This document shows positions 11,452 to 23,257 of a stretch of 64,000 nucleotides of DNA, in pieces (position 1 is the stretch's first letter; each line of letters starts with the position of its first letter). The stretch lies in the NCBI RefSeq assembly GCF_019097595.1, contig NC_080719.1, positions 18,773,001 through 18,837,000 of the forward strand, read 5' to 3'. The notes under the pieces were generated by a model. It saw only the letters and a program-made list of their open reading frames with translations, ran no database searches and was not told the DNA's origin. The position numbers and the translations under genes were made by a program. This DNA is from Hemibagrus wyckioides (taxonomy: Eukaryota > Chordata > Actinopteri > Siluriformes > Bagridae).

Positions 11452-11605
11452 GTTTATGCCACAATTATATCCTTAATAAAGCACACAACGGATGCGTGAG
11501 TTAGCCAGTTGAAAGCAGGCAGTTTACGAAAGTTATAATATTTTTCTGTCAGCAGAGCTACTAGAAGTTATCTTAACATGCCGCCATCTTGGAGCCCTTA
11601 CCCAG

Positions 11606-11702
11606 GTGTGCTATTACTTTTCATGCTGATGAGTATTATAGTTTTTTTTATATGGATTTGTATTTGGACTGCAGACCGCTGCTGTGTGTGTGTGTGTGTA
11701 TA

Positions 11703-11737
<35 letters not shown>

Positions 11738-12000
11738 CACGTCAGCTAGAGTGAGTGAAGAGGTTTATTTGAGAATGTCTTGCAATAGTTTAAGCATGTA
11801 TAGCTGTTATATTTATAACGGAACGTACATGCTGTCATCAAACCTCATCTAAGTTAACTTGCTAGTTATAGCTTTCATTGCTTATGGTACTTTGTTAGTG
11901 TGTTCGCCTCCCATGCTGAAGACCTGGGTTCGAGACCCGCTCAGGGTTGTATTTATATATTATTTCAGAATTTCTTGCAATAGTTTAAGCAGCATATCGC
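11606..12000. repeat. GT-bearing composite repeat, block after the L1
   Basis: It continues the composite repeat interrupted by the L1. It carries a GT run followed by a GA run (about 11,684-11,730), the ACGTCAGCTAGAGTGAG landmark, TTGCAATAGTTTAAGCA, the tRNA-like module, and a repeat of the TTTAAGCA landmark. Confidence 0.75.
11878..11950 (+). repeat. tRNA-like (SINE-type) module in the composite repeat
   Basis: TTTGTTAGTGTGTTCGCCTCCC resembles a D-arm/A-box region, and GGGTTCGAGACCCGCTC fits a T-arm/B-box (GGTTCRANNCC) with a pairing stem. A second copy lies at 24,316-24,376. The anticodon arm does not pair well and no clean acceptor stem flanks it, so this is a tRNA-derived repeat rather than a working tRNA gene. 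Confidence 0.55.
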
Positions 12001-12880
12001 TTAAACGATAATAGCTGAACTTTGGTTGTCATTAATGTACAATTGTACAACAACTACTAGATTATGTCTTGTAGGCATTTACACTGAGGCATTAATTATC
12101 TTTACAGCTTTAATGAGAAAACCAACAGAATAACACACTATCCAGCACACTATCCAGCATTTTAAACATTACTCTTCTATGCATCACTCTGGGTCCCCCT
12201 AGCGGCTGTATGGTATAATACACCCCAGATAATACACAATACCCTGACATCTCCTGCTTTAAGTTAAATACTTCAGGTTATATTTCTGTTTACTTTATGA
12301 ACATAATAACATTCATATTATCCTTCTTGTCTAGTAACCTTACAACACAACATTCGCTCTGTATGTAACTCTAGAGCTTACTGATCAACATTTGTTTATT
12401 TTTACATTAAACATACCATTAGTCTGTTATTGTTGTAACACGTCACAATTTCAAATGTCAAATGTCAGAATATTCATTACTCTGTTGTGTTCATAACCAA
12501 ATCTGGTCACATAACACATTTAACATGATAAAAACACTAATAGTACTGACAGTATGTAATCGTTCACTTTAATTTTTTCCAGCAGGCTTGATCTCTCTGT
12601 CTGATTTAGTGATGTTAGATTTCATTGCATCAGTTCTGATGCTAAATCATACAAGGCTGAGCTTTCAGTGGTGATTGACCTGGACTTGTCACTGTCTTTA
12701 AAGTCATTTTCAGAACTCCTTTACTGAATATGTCTGAGATTTCTCCTTTTCCCTGCCTCCTTTTCACTGTAAACCAATTTGAAAGTGCCCGTGCCTACTA
12801 GATCCTTTTAAAAGTTTTCGCAAGCAAGTCTGTATGCTCAAATTGAAAATCCTGATTTGCTCGTACTTCATTTCTGAATC
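12001..12880. other. Intergenic stretch with no recognised coding gene
   Basis: AT-rich sequence with short direct repeats (for example CACACTATCCAGCA at about 12,138-12,165). From about 12,560 on the minus strand has scraps that could be further retroelement debris, but nothing can be assigned. Confidence 0.4.
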
Positions 12881-13315
12881 TATCAGCCAGAGCTCCTGGC
12901 ATCCACCGACACCACCGTTTCCTTTTCTGGATCATAAAGTTCCAGGACTGGAGTTTTAGTGACCACATCCTTAAGTTTGCTGAATGATCTTTTTGCTAGT
13001 GTTCCCCTGTCCATTCCCCTCTGTCCTTTTCTTTTGCACTTTCTGTACTCGTTAGGTAATGCTGGACATTTTCTGATGTTTTTATGTCCTGTTTTACCAC
13101 ACCAGCCACACTCTGTGTCCTCTATTCTGTCCTCACCACTTGTGTTTCTCTCTCATCCAGAGAGTGTTTGCCACCTTTGATGACTGCCTGGAGGCTACCT
13201 CTTGTACACTCCCCACTGACTGACCCTCCTGCTGGCTAATCTGCTGTGCAACATCCTCAGCCTGCTGTCTCATTTGCACTGTCATTTTTAAGGTAATTGC
13301 TGTCATAAGCTGCAT
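12880..13315 (-). pseudogene. Ty3/gypsy scar: gag zinc knuckle joined to RNase H start
   Basis: On the minus strand a gag-like helical fragment (13,315-13,133) is followed by a frame with a zinc knuckle, CGWCGKTGHKNIRKC (about 13,112-13,065). Some 25 residues later the same frame reads like the start of a gypsy RNase H domain (FSKLKDVVTKTPVLELYDP, then VVSVDA), ending at a stop near 12,888. Protease and reverse transcriptase, which normally lie between them, are absent. No LTRs were seen. Confidence 0.6.
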
Positions 13316-13334
13316 TCTCTCAGGAGCTCAGTGA

Positions 13335-13550
13335 ATTCAAGCATGGTGGCGTGATAGAAAAATTCCTATAAACACACTCCTAAACCTTGTGGAAAGCCTT
13401 CCCAGAAGAGTTGAAGCTGTTATAGCTGCAAAGGACGGGACAACTCCATCTTAAACCCTACAGATTAAGAATGGGATGTCATTAAAGTTCAGGTGCAGGT
13501 AAAGACAGACGTCCCAAAACCTTTGGCAATATAGTGTAGTTTATAAATAG
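13335..13550 (+). mobile_element. Tc1-derived (family 2) 3' end fragment
   Basis: It matches the arms of the fold-back elements at 47,424 and 57,640: TCCTATAAACACACTCCTAA, GTGGAAAGCCTTCCCAGAAG, and a terminal GTCCCAAAACCTTTGGCAATATAGTGTA. Only the transposase C-terminal end and right terminus remain. Confidence 0.7.
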
Positions 13551-14290
13551 GAACATGAAGTAAAGTTGGTTTATTTATTTACTAACACTTATTTATTGCT
13601 TAATTATCTGTCTGTTTAGGCTATTTGTGAATGAGTTAAGGTCTACATGCTCCTCTCAATGTATTATCCACCTCCTTTAGACACAAGCCATAGTACATGA
13701 AAGATGTTGTCTAAAGGTACTGGCTAACTACCTTAAGTGTAAGTACCTCCTGATCTTCTCTGAAAACTTGCTGATGATGGGAGTGACCAACAGAGGGTTT
13801 CTCCATCACTGCTGACTGATATTTTTATTTCAGTGTGATAACTCTATGGTGTGTGACTCTTACTGACTTTCCCCCTCATTACTGCATGTCCTGAGAGTGA
13901 CAACACATTATCAGGTTATACCCCTGTAGGTTTTTCTTGGTGTGTTTCTCATGCTGCAGAAAATACAATCATTAAAGTAAATTGTATGAATTTAGATAGT
14001 TAACTGTATGGAATAGTTTCTTTTAAAACCAGTGTGGGTTCTAACACAGTGTTACAACATGCCCCCTGTGAACTACTGAGATTCAGACCTCAATACTCAA
14101 TTCTGCAGGCTGAATAAACATTTAGAGACTATGTAGTATTATAACTGAGAGATTATAGATTAAAATGATACTAAATTTGTCTAGTTTTTAATATAACACT
14201 AAACACAATGCTTTTATTATCTTCCAAATTTGTTTGATTTTTTTTTAACCCAGTGTTGGTATGGCAACCAGTAAATACAGGAAGTTTAAT
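13551..14290. other. Non-coding spacer
   Basis: No open frame, terminal repeat or RNA-like fold was recognised. Composition is AT-rich and ordinary for the region. Confidence 0.4.
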
Positions 14291-14301
14291 CATAACAGTG
14301 T

Positions 14302-16880
14302 ATGAGGAAAAGTAGAAATTTACCTCTAAAGGGAAGAATTTTGCTCTCTAAGGCTGAAGATCTCTCCAGACTCACTTATGCAGCTCTTTCTTTGTTATAC
14401 ACTTTAAATAAAATGGACATAATGTTATTGGATTTTGTGGAAGAACAACAGTTAGGAAACTGTGCGAAAGGAAGTGTGCTTTTTGTTTCATCTGATAATC
14501 TGGGTGCAAATTCTTTCTCAGGACTACAGGAGAGTTTCAGTGTTGAGCACCCATGTCGGTTCTGCTTTGCAAAGAGGAGTGAAATCCAGGAGAAGGAGGT
14601 CTGGTCATTTGAACTGAGAACCAAGCAGGAGCATGACAGGCAAGTGGCTGAAGTGTTACACAATGAGCGTTTGGTAAAGCAGTATGGTGTGAAAGGTGGC
14701 TGTGTGTTAAGTGAAAGGTTGGAACATTTTCACACAGTTGGTGGTTTTCTACCTGACATAATGGAGGGTATCATCCCTTATGAAATGTCCTCGTGCATTA
14801 ATGATTTGGTCTCAAGGAAATTAATCTCTCTTAGATCCCTGAATCAAGCTATCAAGCAGTTTCCTTACAAATTCTCAGACAAACTTGATCAGCCTCAGAT
14901 CATCCCAGGCACATTTCCCTCAAAAGGTACCTTTTTACCTTTAACAATCTTTCCTCATTTCACATTGCGCCCTAAACACCACTACATTGAGCACTATCCA
15001 CAGCTCATAAGAATGTACGGACCTCTAAGAGATATGTGGACGATGCGATTTGAGGGAAAACACCAAATTCTTCAAGCAGGTAATCCATGACACCAAAAAC
15101 TTTAGCAGTTTGCCATCAAAGGCTGCTGGCTTACTACATTGACTCTCCCTCCTTTCTCAAGCTATCCATAGAGACAGAGAAGGTGACTGGAACTTTGATT
15201 TCAACTTTCCCTGAGAACATTCAGGAATTCCTGAGACAAACATATGCAGTTCAGAACACTGTCCTCACAGCATCATCTGTGAGCATTAATGGAATCAAGT
15301 ATAATCCAGATATGGTTGTATCTGTTGGTACTTGTTCAGGCCTGCCTAATTTCAAAATTCTTGTCATCAACAGTGATGTTCTGTTTGTGTGTAAAGATCT
15401 GACATGTTGGTACATTGAGGACCTGCATTCTTTTGAAATTTGCAGTGATGTGCTATCACTGTCAATCACCAAACTCTCAGATCTGAATGACCCATTACGT
15501 TTGCCAGCCTATAAACTTCGGGGCAGGACCTATGTTGCACTCCAACATTACATCATATGCTGAATAGTGATAATTCAGGTTTAAAGGGACTTCATAAATT
15601 CTGCAAATTGAAATGATTTATTCTCATTCTTATTCAGGAGACAAAAAGGCTTATTTTTGAAATTATTCCTGACTGCTGAGGTCTGACTACTATGTCAGAA
15701 GATAGCAAGCATTGCTTCTCAAGTTTCTGGAGGACACAAAAACATCATATAATTTCATTCAACTTCAAGTGTTCAAGTAGTATCAATGGGTTTACTGAGA
15801 AACAAACTGAAATCTAATTCATTTTCTTTAAATTGTCACATCCTGCATGCACTCCTGAGAGAGCAGCAGTTAAATGCTATTCTGTGTGAAAGGCTGATCC
15901 AGTGAAATGGATTATATATTGAAGTTGATTTCTCAACAAACCAATTTATTTGCCTTAAATGCTTGGACTGTATGGCACAAGTCACATGAAATTATTCATG
16001 CTTTTGTGTACTTTTTAAAGTACATTTAAACAAGGATGAAACTTTTCAAATCATTTTTTCAAAGGATGGGTTTAGAATTATGCAATTGGACAATTGTTTT
16101 TCTGTGGAAGTTATCACTTTAATTTAAGAAAACTAACTCAATTCTTCAATCTTTGTAGAGAGAACAAATATGGAGACAAGGACTGTACTCCGACATCAGA
16201 AAAATCATACTTCCTGTGAAACCACAGATAGTTGATTCCCTGATGGAGCAACTTGAAGAAAAGCTGGGAAATCAGTACACTTTCACAAGATCCAGACTTC
16301 AACAATTCCCTTTTGAAAAGAGGTAAGAAAGTACAATAAAATAAATATAAAATACAGAAAGGAGATTAGATTGAAAGAAGGAAAAATGGATATTTAAGTG
16401 ATTTTAAAAATTCAATCAATTCTTCTCTACAATTATGTATTCTGATAACTTTTAAAATATCAAATTGTCAGTTTTAGAATAGGCCTTCAGTTTGATTTAT
16501 TATCTGTTCATGCAGTAGTTTGAATGTCTGTATTCCTTCCTGCATCCACTGCTTGTCATGATTGAAAAGGCCTGTACATTTAGACATATTATAGTGTTAT
16601 TAATTTAGTTTCACATTTTTATGTGAGTATATGCTCTTAAAAGATGTTTTGTGGCTTACTTTCACCTCATTGTTGCTATATGCCCTGTTTTTAGGACTGT
16701 GACGACAATGAAGACATGTCTGTCATTCCAATTGGAATTCTGACGCTTATTCCCGAGCACTCTGCACCCGCAACATTACTCTATTCCCTGCATTTTGATG
16801 CTAAAACAACAGCTATCATTTTGGAAGGTACCGTGGTTGTGGATCACGTGGAAAATCTTCCACAAGCAATGTGACTGCTC
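14302..16880 (+). pseudogene. Broken multi-copy fish gene (transposon-associated, SAMD3-like C-terminus)
   Basis: A 262-residue frame (14,302-15,090) contains SSDNLGANSFSGLQESFSVE, CRFCFAKRSEI and LRPKHHYIEHYPQLIRMYGP, then WTMRFEGKH. I recognise this series from large, uncharacterised multi-copy proteins of fish and other animals. Next to it, KTLAVCHQRLLAYYI continues in a shifted frame (15,087-15,563), so there is at least one frameshift near 15,070. Later exon-like pieces read ILPVKPQIVDSLMEQLEEKL (16,165-16,323, donor GTAAG) and SVIPIGILTLIPEH with VVVDHVENLPQAMCLLFGLI across a stop (16,694-16,900). These resemble the C-terminal end of SAMD3-like fish proteins. The product's function is unknown and this copy is disrupted. 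Confidence 0.55.
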
Positions 16881-16900
16881 TTTGGACTGATTTATGCTCT

Positions 16901-17344
16901 AAATGTAGAGTATTGAAAAATGTCAAGTTTACTTAATGTGAAAGTTGGTTTTAGAATAGTTTTATTAGAAGACAATTTTAAAGAGAACTGTATTAGGAAA
17001 GCTGTACTAAACTTACAGACTGTTCAGTGTTTGCAAACTCTGCTTTTGACCACTTATTTATTATGTTATTATTCAATATATTATTTATTGTCCTTTATTT
17101 TATGAGTGCAGTATGTGCTTTTTTTTGTCTAAAATGTTTTTGGCGGGCCATGTTGACAGGCATGCTTTAAGAAATGTCTTAAATTAATCTTGTTTTATAG
17201 AGCAAATAAACATTCTAGTGTTGTGCCAAATCTGTTGTCTGTCTTTGTATTCTCAACTTAGAATTTTCGGTACAACTTGCTTGAGAAAGTTAAGGTGATC
17301 AGTTTCCACAGATTCTTCTAGTAAGATGAACAAGCAGGTTATGT
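16901..17344. other. Spacer after the broken gene
   Basis: Contains an AATAAA near 17,204 that could have served the pseudogene as a poly(A) signal. No other feature was recognised. Confidence 0.3.
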
Positions 17345-17685
17345 AATAAAAAAAAAAACTATTTTGTTTGAGTTGGAATGCCATGCCTCAGCAGACAATA
17401 AGTCGACTCGTGAACAGCATGAGGCGTCGTTGTCAAGCTGTAATTGATGGTCAAGGGCACATGACAGATTATTGAGACATTGACATTTTTTGTTGTGGTA
17501 TACCCACCACTGTTGTTGGCTTTTGTTTTAATAAATTGTTTGAGATGAAATCACTATTGCATGCTTCTACTTAAATGCCGTACTTTCATGATATAATATC
17601 ACTGTAGCGTGAACTTTTTACATTTTCCATAAATTTCACCCAAAAGCCAAATATCCTTAATTTTATGTGAGTAGTGTATGTGATA
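17345..17685 (+). mobile_element. Tc1/mariner (family 3) 3' fragment
   Basis: It encodes the transposase C-terminus (WNAMPQQTISRLVNSMRRRC, stop at about 17,473) and ends with CCTTAATTTTATGTGAGTAGTGTA. That matches the right end of the near full-length copy at 45,344-46,840, here on the opposite strand. The 5' three quarters are missing. Confidence 0.8.
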
Positions 17686-17689
17686 AGTA

Positions 17690-18440
17690 CGGAAGCCCAG
17701 AGAGGCCATGTGATATTATTTTTTTTTGCTTTTGTTTTCTTGTGATCACGACTTAATTTTCTCGTGATCTCGAGATAACAAAAGTTGTTTTCTCGTGATC
17801 ACGACATAACCAGATCCACGGTGAAGTTAGTTTGATATTCGGACATTAGACAGACATTCGGAAGCGGTAGTTTAGGGACCGTCGACAAATTTCTGTACGA
17901 CTGAAATGTGGTACTTGTTACTTAACTGACTACGTTCCCCAGTTATTCTAATTTCTTTTTAAATATACATGTGGCATTGCAAACAGCATTTGTTTATTTA
18001 TAAATAAAAATTGAATTAATTGATAGTATTAATTATGTATCATGTGAATTAATTTGCTATTATAAGTTTTTTTTTTTTTTTACTAAAAAATAAATTATTT
18101 CTTCAATAGCTTCTAGGTCATGTGACCCTGTGACCCAAATCTAGTACCAAAATGATCTACTTGAACACCTCCACAGGGTACACTTCTTTGTATCCCAAAA
18201 AATCTCTTTTTTTATTTATTTATTTTTTTTAATTTTTATTTAAAAAAACACAAATTCTTCAATAGCTTCTAGGTCATGTGACCCGGTGACCCTAAACTAG
18301 TACTAAAATAATCTACTTGGACACCTCCACAGGGTACACCTCTTTGTATCCCAAAGAATCTCTTCTTTTATTTTTATTTTAATTTTTATTTTCAAAAAAC
18401 ACTATTTCTTCAATAGCTTCTAGGTCATAACGTGTCTCTG
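17690..18440. repeat. Palindromic motif cluster and about 150-bp tandem repeat upstream of the TRIM gene
   Basis: At 17,740-17,812, TCTCGTGATC-type strings recur three times (TTGTGATCACGACTTAA, CTCGTGATCTCGAGATAA, CTCGTGATCACGACATAA). From 18,095 a unit starting ATTTCTTCAATAGCTTCTAG with TCATGTGACC and ACCTCCACAGGGTACAC repeats at about 18,255 and, partly, at about 18,405. Nothing coding. Confidence 0.7.
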
Positions 18441-18676
18441 TAAAACTCCTCCTATTAAGGAAGTGTCGAGTCTGAGACGACTGCAGTCCTTCATAAACAG
18501 ATTAGGTTTATTCTCAGTTTATGGAGAAATCTGTCTGATTTTTATAACTTTGTAAGGAAGTGATTACTCACTGGACCTAAACAATCCTGAAATCAGCGTG
18601 TGTTTAATTTTTATCAAAGTGAAAGTGAAACTGTGAGAGTTCGGACTGGAGAGAACAACAGCAGCAGTAAAATAAA

Positions 18677-19345
18677 ATGGCTTCTAAGTTTTCAGAGGAG
18701 GATTTCTCCTGTCCTGTGTGCTGTGAAATCTTCAAGGATCCTGTTTTACTGCACTGCAGTCACAGTGTGTGTAAAGTGTGTTTGCAGAAGTTCTGGGAGG
18801 CCAAAGGATCCAGAGAATGTCCTGTATGTAGGAGGAAGTCATGGGATAATCCTCCCATGAATCTGGCCTTAAAGAACCTGTGTGAGACTTTCTTACAGGA
18901 GAGAAGTCAGAGCTCTTCATCAGGGTCTGAAACAGTCTGCAGTCTGCACCTTGAGAAACTCAAACTCTTCTGTCTGGACGATCAACAGCCGGTGTGTGTG
19001 GTGTGTCAGACTTCAAGAAAACACACCAACCACAAATTCTGCCCCACTGATGAAGCAGTAACAGACTGTAAGGTAAATAAAATGTACATATCATGTTACA
19101 CAAAAAATGAGAAAGAATCTAATATTAATTAACACTTAATTAACGTTAATGTGGGCGCTGGTGGCTCAGTGGTAGGTTTCAGGGGCGTCGCTAGGGCTCG
19201 AGCCCCGGATATTTTTAATCTAGCCCCGAATGTTTTATCCCGAATTTTCCTCAGGAGTGTAGAGGAATTAATGAAATGTTGATCGTTTTAATAGAGCACT
19301 GTTGCCGTTTACTGTACACGATTTTGACTGACATCTCTCTCCGCA

Positions 19346-19394
<49 letters not shown>

Positions 19395-21993
19395 GCCAAA
19401 ATACCGCGAGAGTGTGCGCTCGAATATGCTCTAGAACTGCTCTCGCGATACTTTAATGTCCTACACCTGTCGGTCTGCGCGGCGCCGCTTTCACACCACG
19501 TGACTAAAACACCTTACAGCCCTTAAACGGGACAGCAATAAAAATGTCAGAAAACACAATCTTCTAACTTCTAATATTTAATGTTAACACAGTTGATAAA
19601 AGTCGGCTAACAAATGTATGGTGTGTCAAAAAGGAGGCCCACTGTCTCTGATTCTGAAAACCCCTGACATATAGGACCCAAGACCTACAAAAGCCTTAAA
19701 TTAAATAATCCTAAAGATAGATCTAAATAAAATCTAAACTGTTAAAGCGCTAAGACATTACAGTCTGAACCTCATGACTTTCTATTATTCAACTAATGCG
19801 ATATTTAAGTTAAAATACGGACATGACTTAGGGGAACAATGGACCAGAACAGACTCTATCATTCAGCTGTTCTGTCTATTGATAAAGGAATTCTCAGCAC
19901 TAGAAATACTAGTATGGTAATTGACCGTTTTGCTCAAGGCTCGGAGATACTCTCTGATGATTCCACCCTCAAAAAAATATTATAGAAAAGTCATCAAGAG
20001 CATGAAGTAGACAAGATACAAGCAGTAAGATAGCTGAGAGATGAGAGAACGATAAGAGAAGAGAAGCTGTAAAAAATAAAAAAATAAACAAAGAATAATT
20101 CATACAGTAGTGCCAGCATAAATCAGGAATGAAATAATAGGTGCATGTATAATATAGATTATTGTAAAATAATAGTAATAATAAAGGATCAGCACGGCAC
20201 AACTTAACACACAAGCAGTAAAAGAGATAATATTGCATGGTATACCTGTGAGAGAAAATGTCATGAATTTAATGAACTCCTTTTTTAGTAGCAATACTCT
20301 GAAATGATGGGAGGAGTCAGAAACAAGATTGTACTGTTTGTGTTAATTTGTGTTTATTATTAAACAATATTACATAAAAATGCCCTTACAAAACGTGTTA
20401 TTCTTGCTTACCCCCTCTCCTAAATTAGCCCCGGATGTTTTGGGCTCAGCCCCTGATGTTTTCAAATCCTAGATACGCCCCTGGTAGGTTTCTCACCTAC
20501 CATGTGGAAGGCCCGGGTTCGATTCCCAGCCAGTGCCCACACCCCAGCCACTGGATGTAGTGCTGGTCCCAAGCCCAGATAAAATGGGAGGGTTGCGTCA
20601 GGAAGGGCATCCGGCATAAAACCTGTGCCAAATTGTTGTGCAGACCATTTGGTCTGCTGTGGCGAACCCTCGTGCACGTAGGGAGCAGCCGAAAGATCAA
20701 CTTTATTAATTAATTTAATTACAGTAAACTTTATTACAGTTTCCTTCTGCACTTGGATTTTAAAAGCTTCTCAGAGTGCTTGTTAAAGGAGAATATACTG
20801 TAGCTAATACTATTATTATTTATAAACTAATATTGAACATATTTACAGTTAAACCCTCTTAATAAACAGTGATCTGAGTTAATGATGTGTACAATAAGAG
20901 CTGAAACACAGAGTCTCCATGCAGTGTGTTGATTTGTTTCAGGAGGAGATCAAAACTGCACTGAAGCACCTACAGGAAAAACTGAAGATCTTTAAAGACT
21001 GTAAACTGAACTGGAGTCAGACTGCAGAACATATAAAGGTTACAATCAGTAACATGGTTTTGATAGAATTATATTCTCCATCATTGTAAAATCAGTTCTA
21101 TTTCATTTGATTTCCTCTTCACTGCAGATTCAGGCCCAACACACAGAGCGTCAGATTAAGAAGCAGTTTGAGAAGCTTCACCAGTTTCTACGAGATGAAG
21201 AGGCAGTCAGGATCACTGCACTGAGAGAGGAAGAGGAGCAGAAGAGTCAGATGATGAAGGAGAAGATTGAGAAGCTGAGCAGAGACATATCATCTCTTTC
21301 AGACACAATCAGAGCCATAGAAGAGGAGATGAAAGCTGAAGACATCCTGTTCTTACAAGTGAGGATCATTTAGTCAGTATTTATACTGTGAGAAAGTAAA
21401 ACTTCTTTCCATCATCAGAAACATCACATTTCAGTGGTGTAAAAATGTAAATCATATCCACTGATATTTGCTTTGTTGTTTTCCAGAACTACAAGGCCAC
21501 AGTGAAAAGGTGAGTGATGTGGTTCCTGTCTCTCTGGTTCTCTGTGTTTCTGAACCCAAAGCCACAGCAACACTGACTCCTGAATGTTTTTGCAGAGCCC
21601 AGTGCACACTGCAGCATCCAGAGGAGCTTTCAGGAGCACTGATCCATGTGGCAAAACATCTGGCCAACCTGAAGTTCAGAGTCTGGGAGAAGATGCAGGA
21701 CACTGTCCAATACAGTAAGAATCTTTTTTTTATTCTTTGAGTGTGTGCACATGTTTATTAACCATTAATGAAGAGTTACAGAGTCTTACAAAAGTTTTAG
21801 AGTTATCATAGAATTAGAATTGTTATAATGATTACATTTCTATTTTAAACACACTCCGAAAACTGCACAAGTCATCAAGTTAAAATATCACAAGGCAAGT
21901 TGTTAATTTTGTAATTACAGTTATCATTTCTTGGTTTCGGCAAATGTTAGCTAGTTTCATGTGAATGTAATGTTGAAGTTAGCTTAGCTCCAT

Positions 21994-22026
<33 letters not shown>

Positions 22027-22571
22027 TACCTGTAACTCTGGACCCCAACACTGTTCATCCTACACTCATTGTATCTGATGATCTGACCAGTGTGAGATTC
22101 AGTGATAAGGAACAGAAACTTCCTGATAATCCAGAGAGATTTGGTAAATATTTGTCTATACTGGGCTCTGAGGGCTTTAACTCAGGGACACACTGCTGGG
22201 ATGTTGAAGTTGGAGACTGTACATGGTGGCATGTGGGTGTGATGACAGAATCTGCTCAGCGGAAGGGGGATATATACTTCAGAAGTGGAATCTGGTTTGT
22301 GTGGTATAAAGATTGTAAATATGGAGCATGTTCTACACCACAGACATCCTCTCACCTCTCAGTAGAACAGAAACTCCAGAGGATCAGAGTGAAACTGGAC
22401 TGGGACAGTGGAAAGCTGTCATTCTCTGACCCTCTCGCTAACACACACATACACACTTTCACACACACATTAACTGACAAATTACTGCCATATCTAAATG
22501 TTGGCTATAAAGAATCTCCTCTAAAGATCCTGCCACTTCAGTTCTCTGTAAGAGTGAATCAGATCAGTTAG
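18677..22571 (+). CDS. TRIM-family E3 ubiquitin ligase (RING, B-box, coiled coil, PRY-SPRY)
   Basis: Exons 18,677-19,072, 20,943-21,038, 21,128-21,358, 21,487-21,509, 21,596-21,714 and 22,027-22,571 join in frame to 469 residues, all with GT-AG borders. The 96, about 231 and 23-bp middle exons are typical of fish TRIM35/zinc-binding-protein-A33-like genes. Residues 12-53 form a C3HC4 RING ([22 protein letters not shown]). A B-box2 follows ([20 protein letters not shown] then CVVCQ). Exons 2-3 are a long coiled coil, and exon 6 is a PRY-SPRY domain ([17 protein letters not shown], then [20 protein letters not shown]). RING enzymes of this type transfer ubiquitin to targets bound by SPRY; many fish paralogues act in antiviral or inflammatory signalling, which is inference here. 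No lesion was seen. Intron 1 is enlarged by a nested SINE/hAT insertion. A (GT)15-like run directly precedes exon 6. Confidence 0.9.
19151..20700 (+). mobile_element. tRNA-derived SINE split by an hAT insertion
   Basis: The left piece, 19,151-19,179, is GTGGGCGCTGGTGGCTCAGTGGTAGGTTT, with an A-box-like GGTGGCTCAGTGG. The right piece, 20,492-20,698, has the B-box (GGGTTCGATTCCC) and a non-tRNA tail ending AGCAGCCGAAAGATCAAC. Without the inserted element and one copy of the duplicated 8-mer, the two pieces form one continuous SINE lying in intron 1 of the TRIM gene. Confidence 0.85.
19180..20483. mobile_element. Non-autonomous hAT element inside the SINE
   Basis: It is bounded by the 8-bp direct repeat GTAGGTTT (19,172-19,179 and 20,484-20,491). 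Terminal inverted repeats are CAGGGGCGTCGCTAGG at the start and CCTAGATACGCCCCTG at the end. Subterminal TAGCCCCGGAT/GTTTT motifs occur at both ends. A CA run lies at 19,346-19,392. No transposase frame remains. Confidence 0.92.
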
Positions 22572-22879
22572 AGCTGATATTGTTTTATTCCAGATCATTC
22601 ATGAAATATTGCAGATTAAAAGATTCATATTCTTTGTGAAAGTTTGTTTTTACAGAAGCACTGAACAGTTCATTGTGAAAAGTTTATTGAAGTGCTGTGA
22701 CGTTATTTCAGCTCACCTTGTCAATGAAATCAAAATAATGTGAAAACTGGGAATATTGATAGAATATTCAGGGCTTAAACAAACAGGAGGAAATTAAAAT
22801 CATAAAAGTCTGTTTAAATGTAGAATTTGAAATCTGAAATAGATGATTTAATTTCACTGATGTATTTTAAATCTTTTGA

Positions 22880-22885
22880 AATAAA
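22880..22885 (+). terminator. Candidate poly(A) signal of the TRIM gene
   Basis: AATAAA lies about 310 bp after the stop codon, in AT-rich sequence free of repeats. Confidence 0.45.
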
Positions 22886-23084
22886 CTGAGACTTTGAAAG
22901 CTAATGTCTTTAGTGTATTTACTCTTGTTACCGTCGCTATTTAATGTGCTTACGTAAGCAATCCCACTCTTGTTATTGTCACTCTTTATTATGTTGGCTT
23001 GAAAGAGACAACATACTGTTAAGTATATTAACATACTATTATTAATATACTGTTAATAAGCTTATTATTAATAGCTAGAAACAT

Positions 23085-23202
23085 GCTTCCAACGCTAAAA
23101 TGCTGCTTAGGTGTGCTATTACTTTTCATGCTGATAAGTATTATAGTTTATTTTAGATGGATTTTTAAATGTATTTTTCACGGACTTTAGACCGCTGCTG
23201 TT

Positions 23203-23257
<55 letters not shown>

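Larger units (their letters stand above)
9262..11605 (-). mobile_element. L1-type LINE, internally deleted, with long target-site duplication
   Basis: The flanks share a near-identical 31-bp direct repeat (9,231-9,261 and 11,606-11,636, starting GTGTGCTATTACTTTTCATG), and each flank continues into a different side of the composite repeat. This is the pattern of a target-site duplication. On the minus strand the element opens at 11,605 and soon reads GGCTCCAAGATGGCGGCATG, an L1-like 5' end. It then carries an ORF1 relic, the start of an endonuclease frame, and the C-terminal end of ORF2. The reverse transcriptase core is missing. A poly(A) tail is not evident at the 9,262 end. Confidence 0.85.

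Noticed and set aside
11878..11950. Functional tRNA gene
   Set aside because: Only the T-arm and a loose A-box are present; the anticodon and acceptor stems do not pair, and the module repeats inside a larger repeat.
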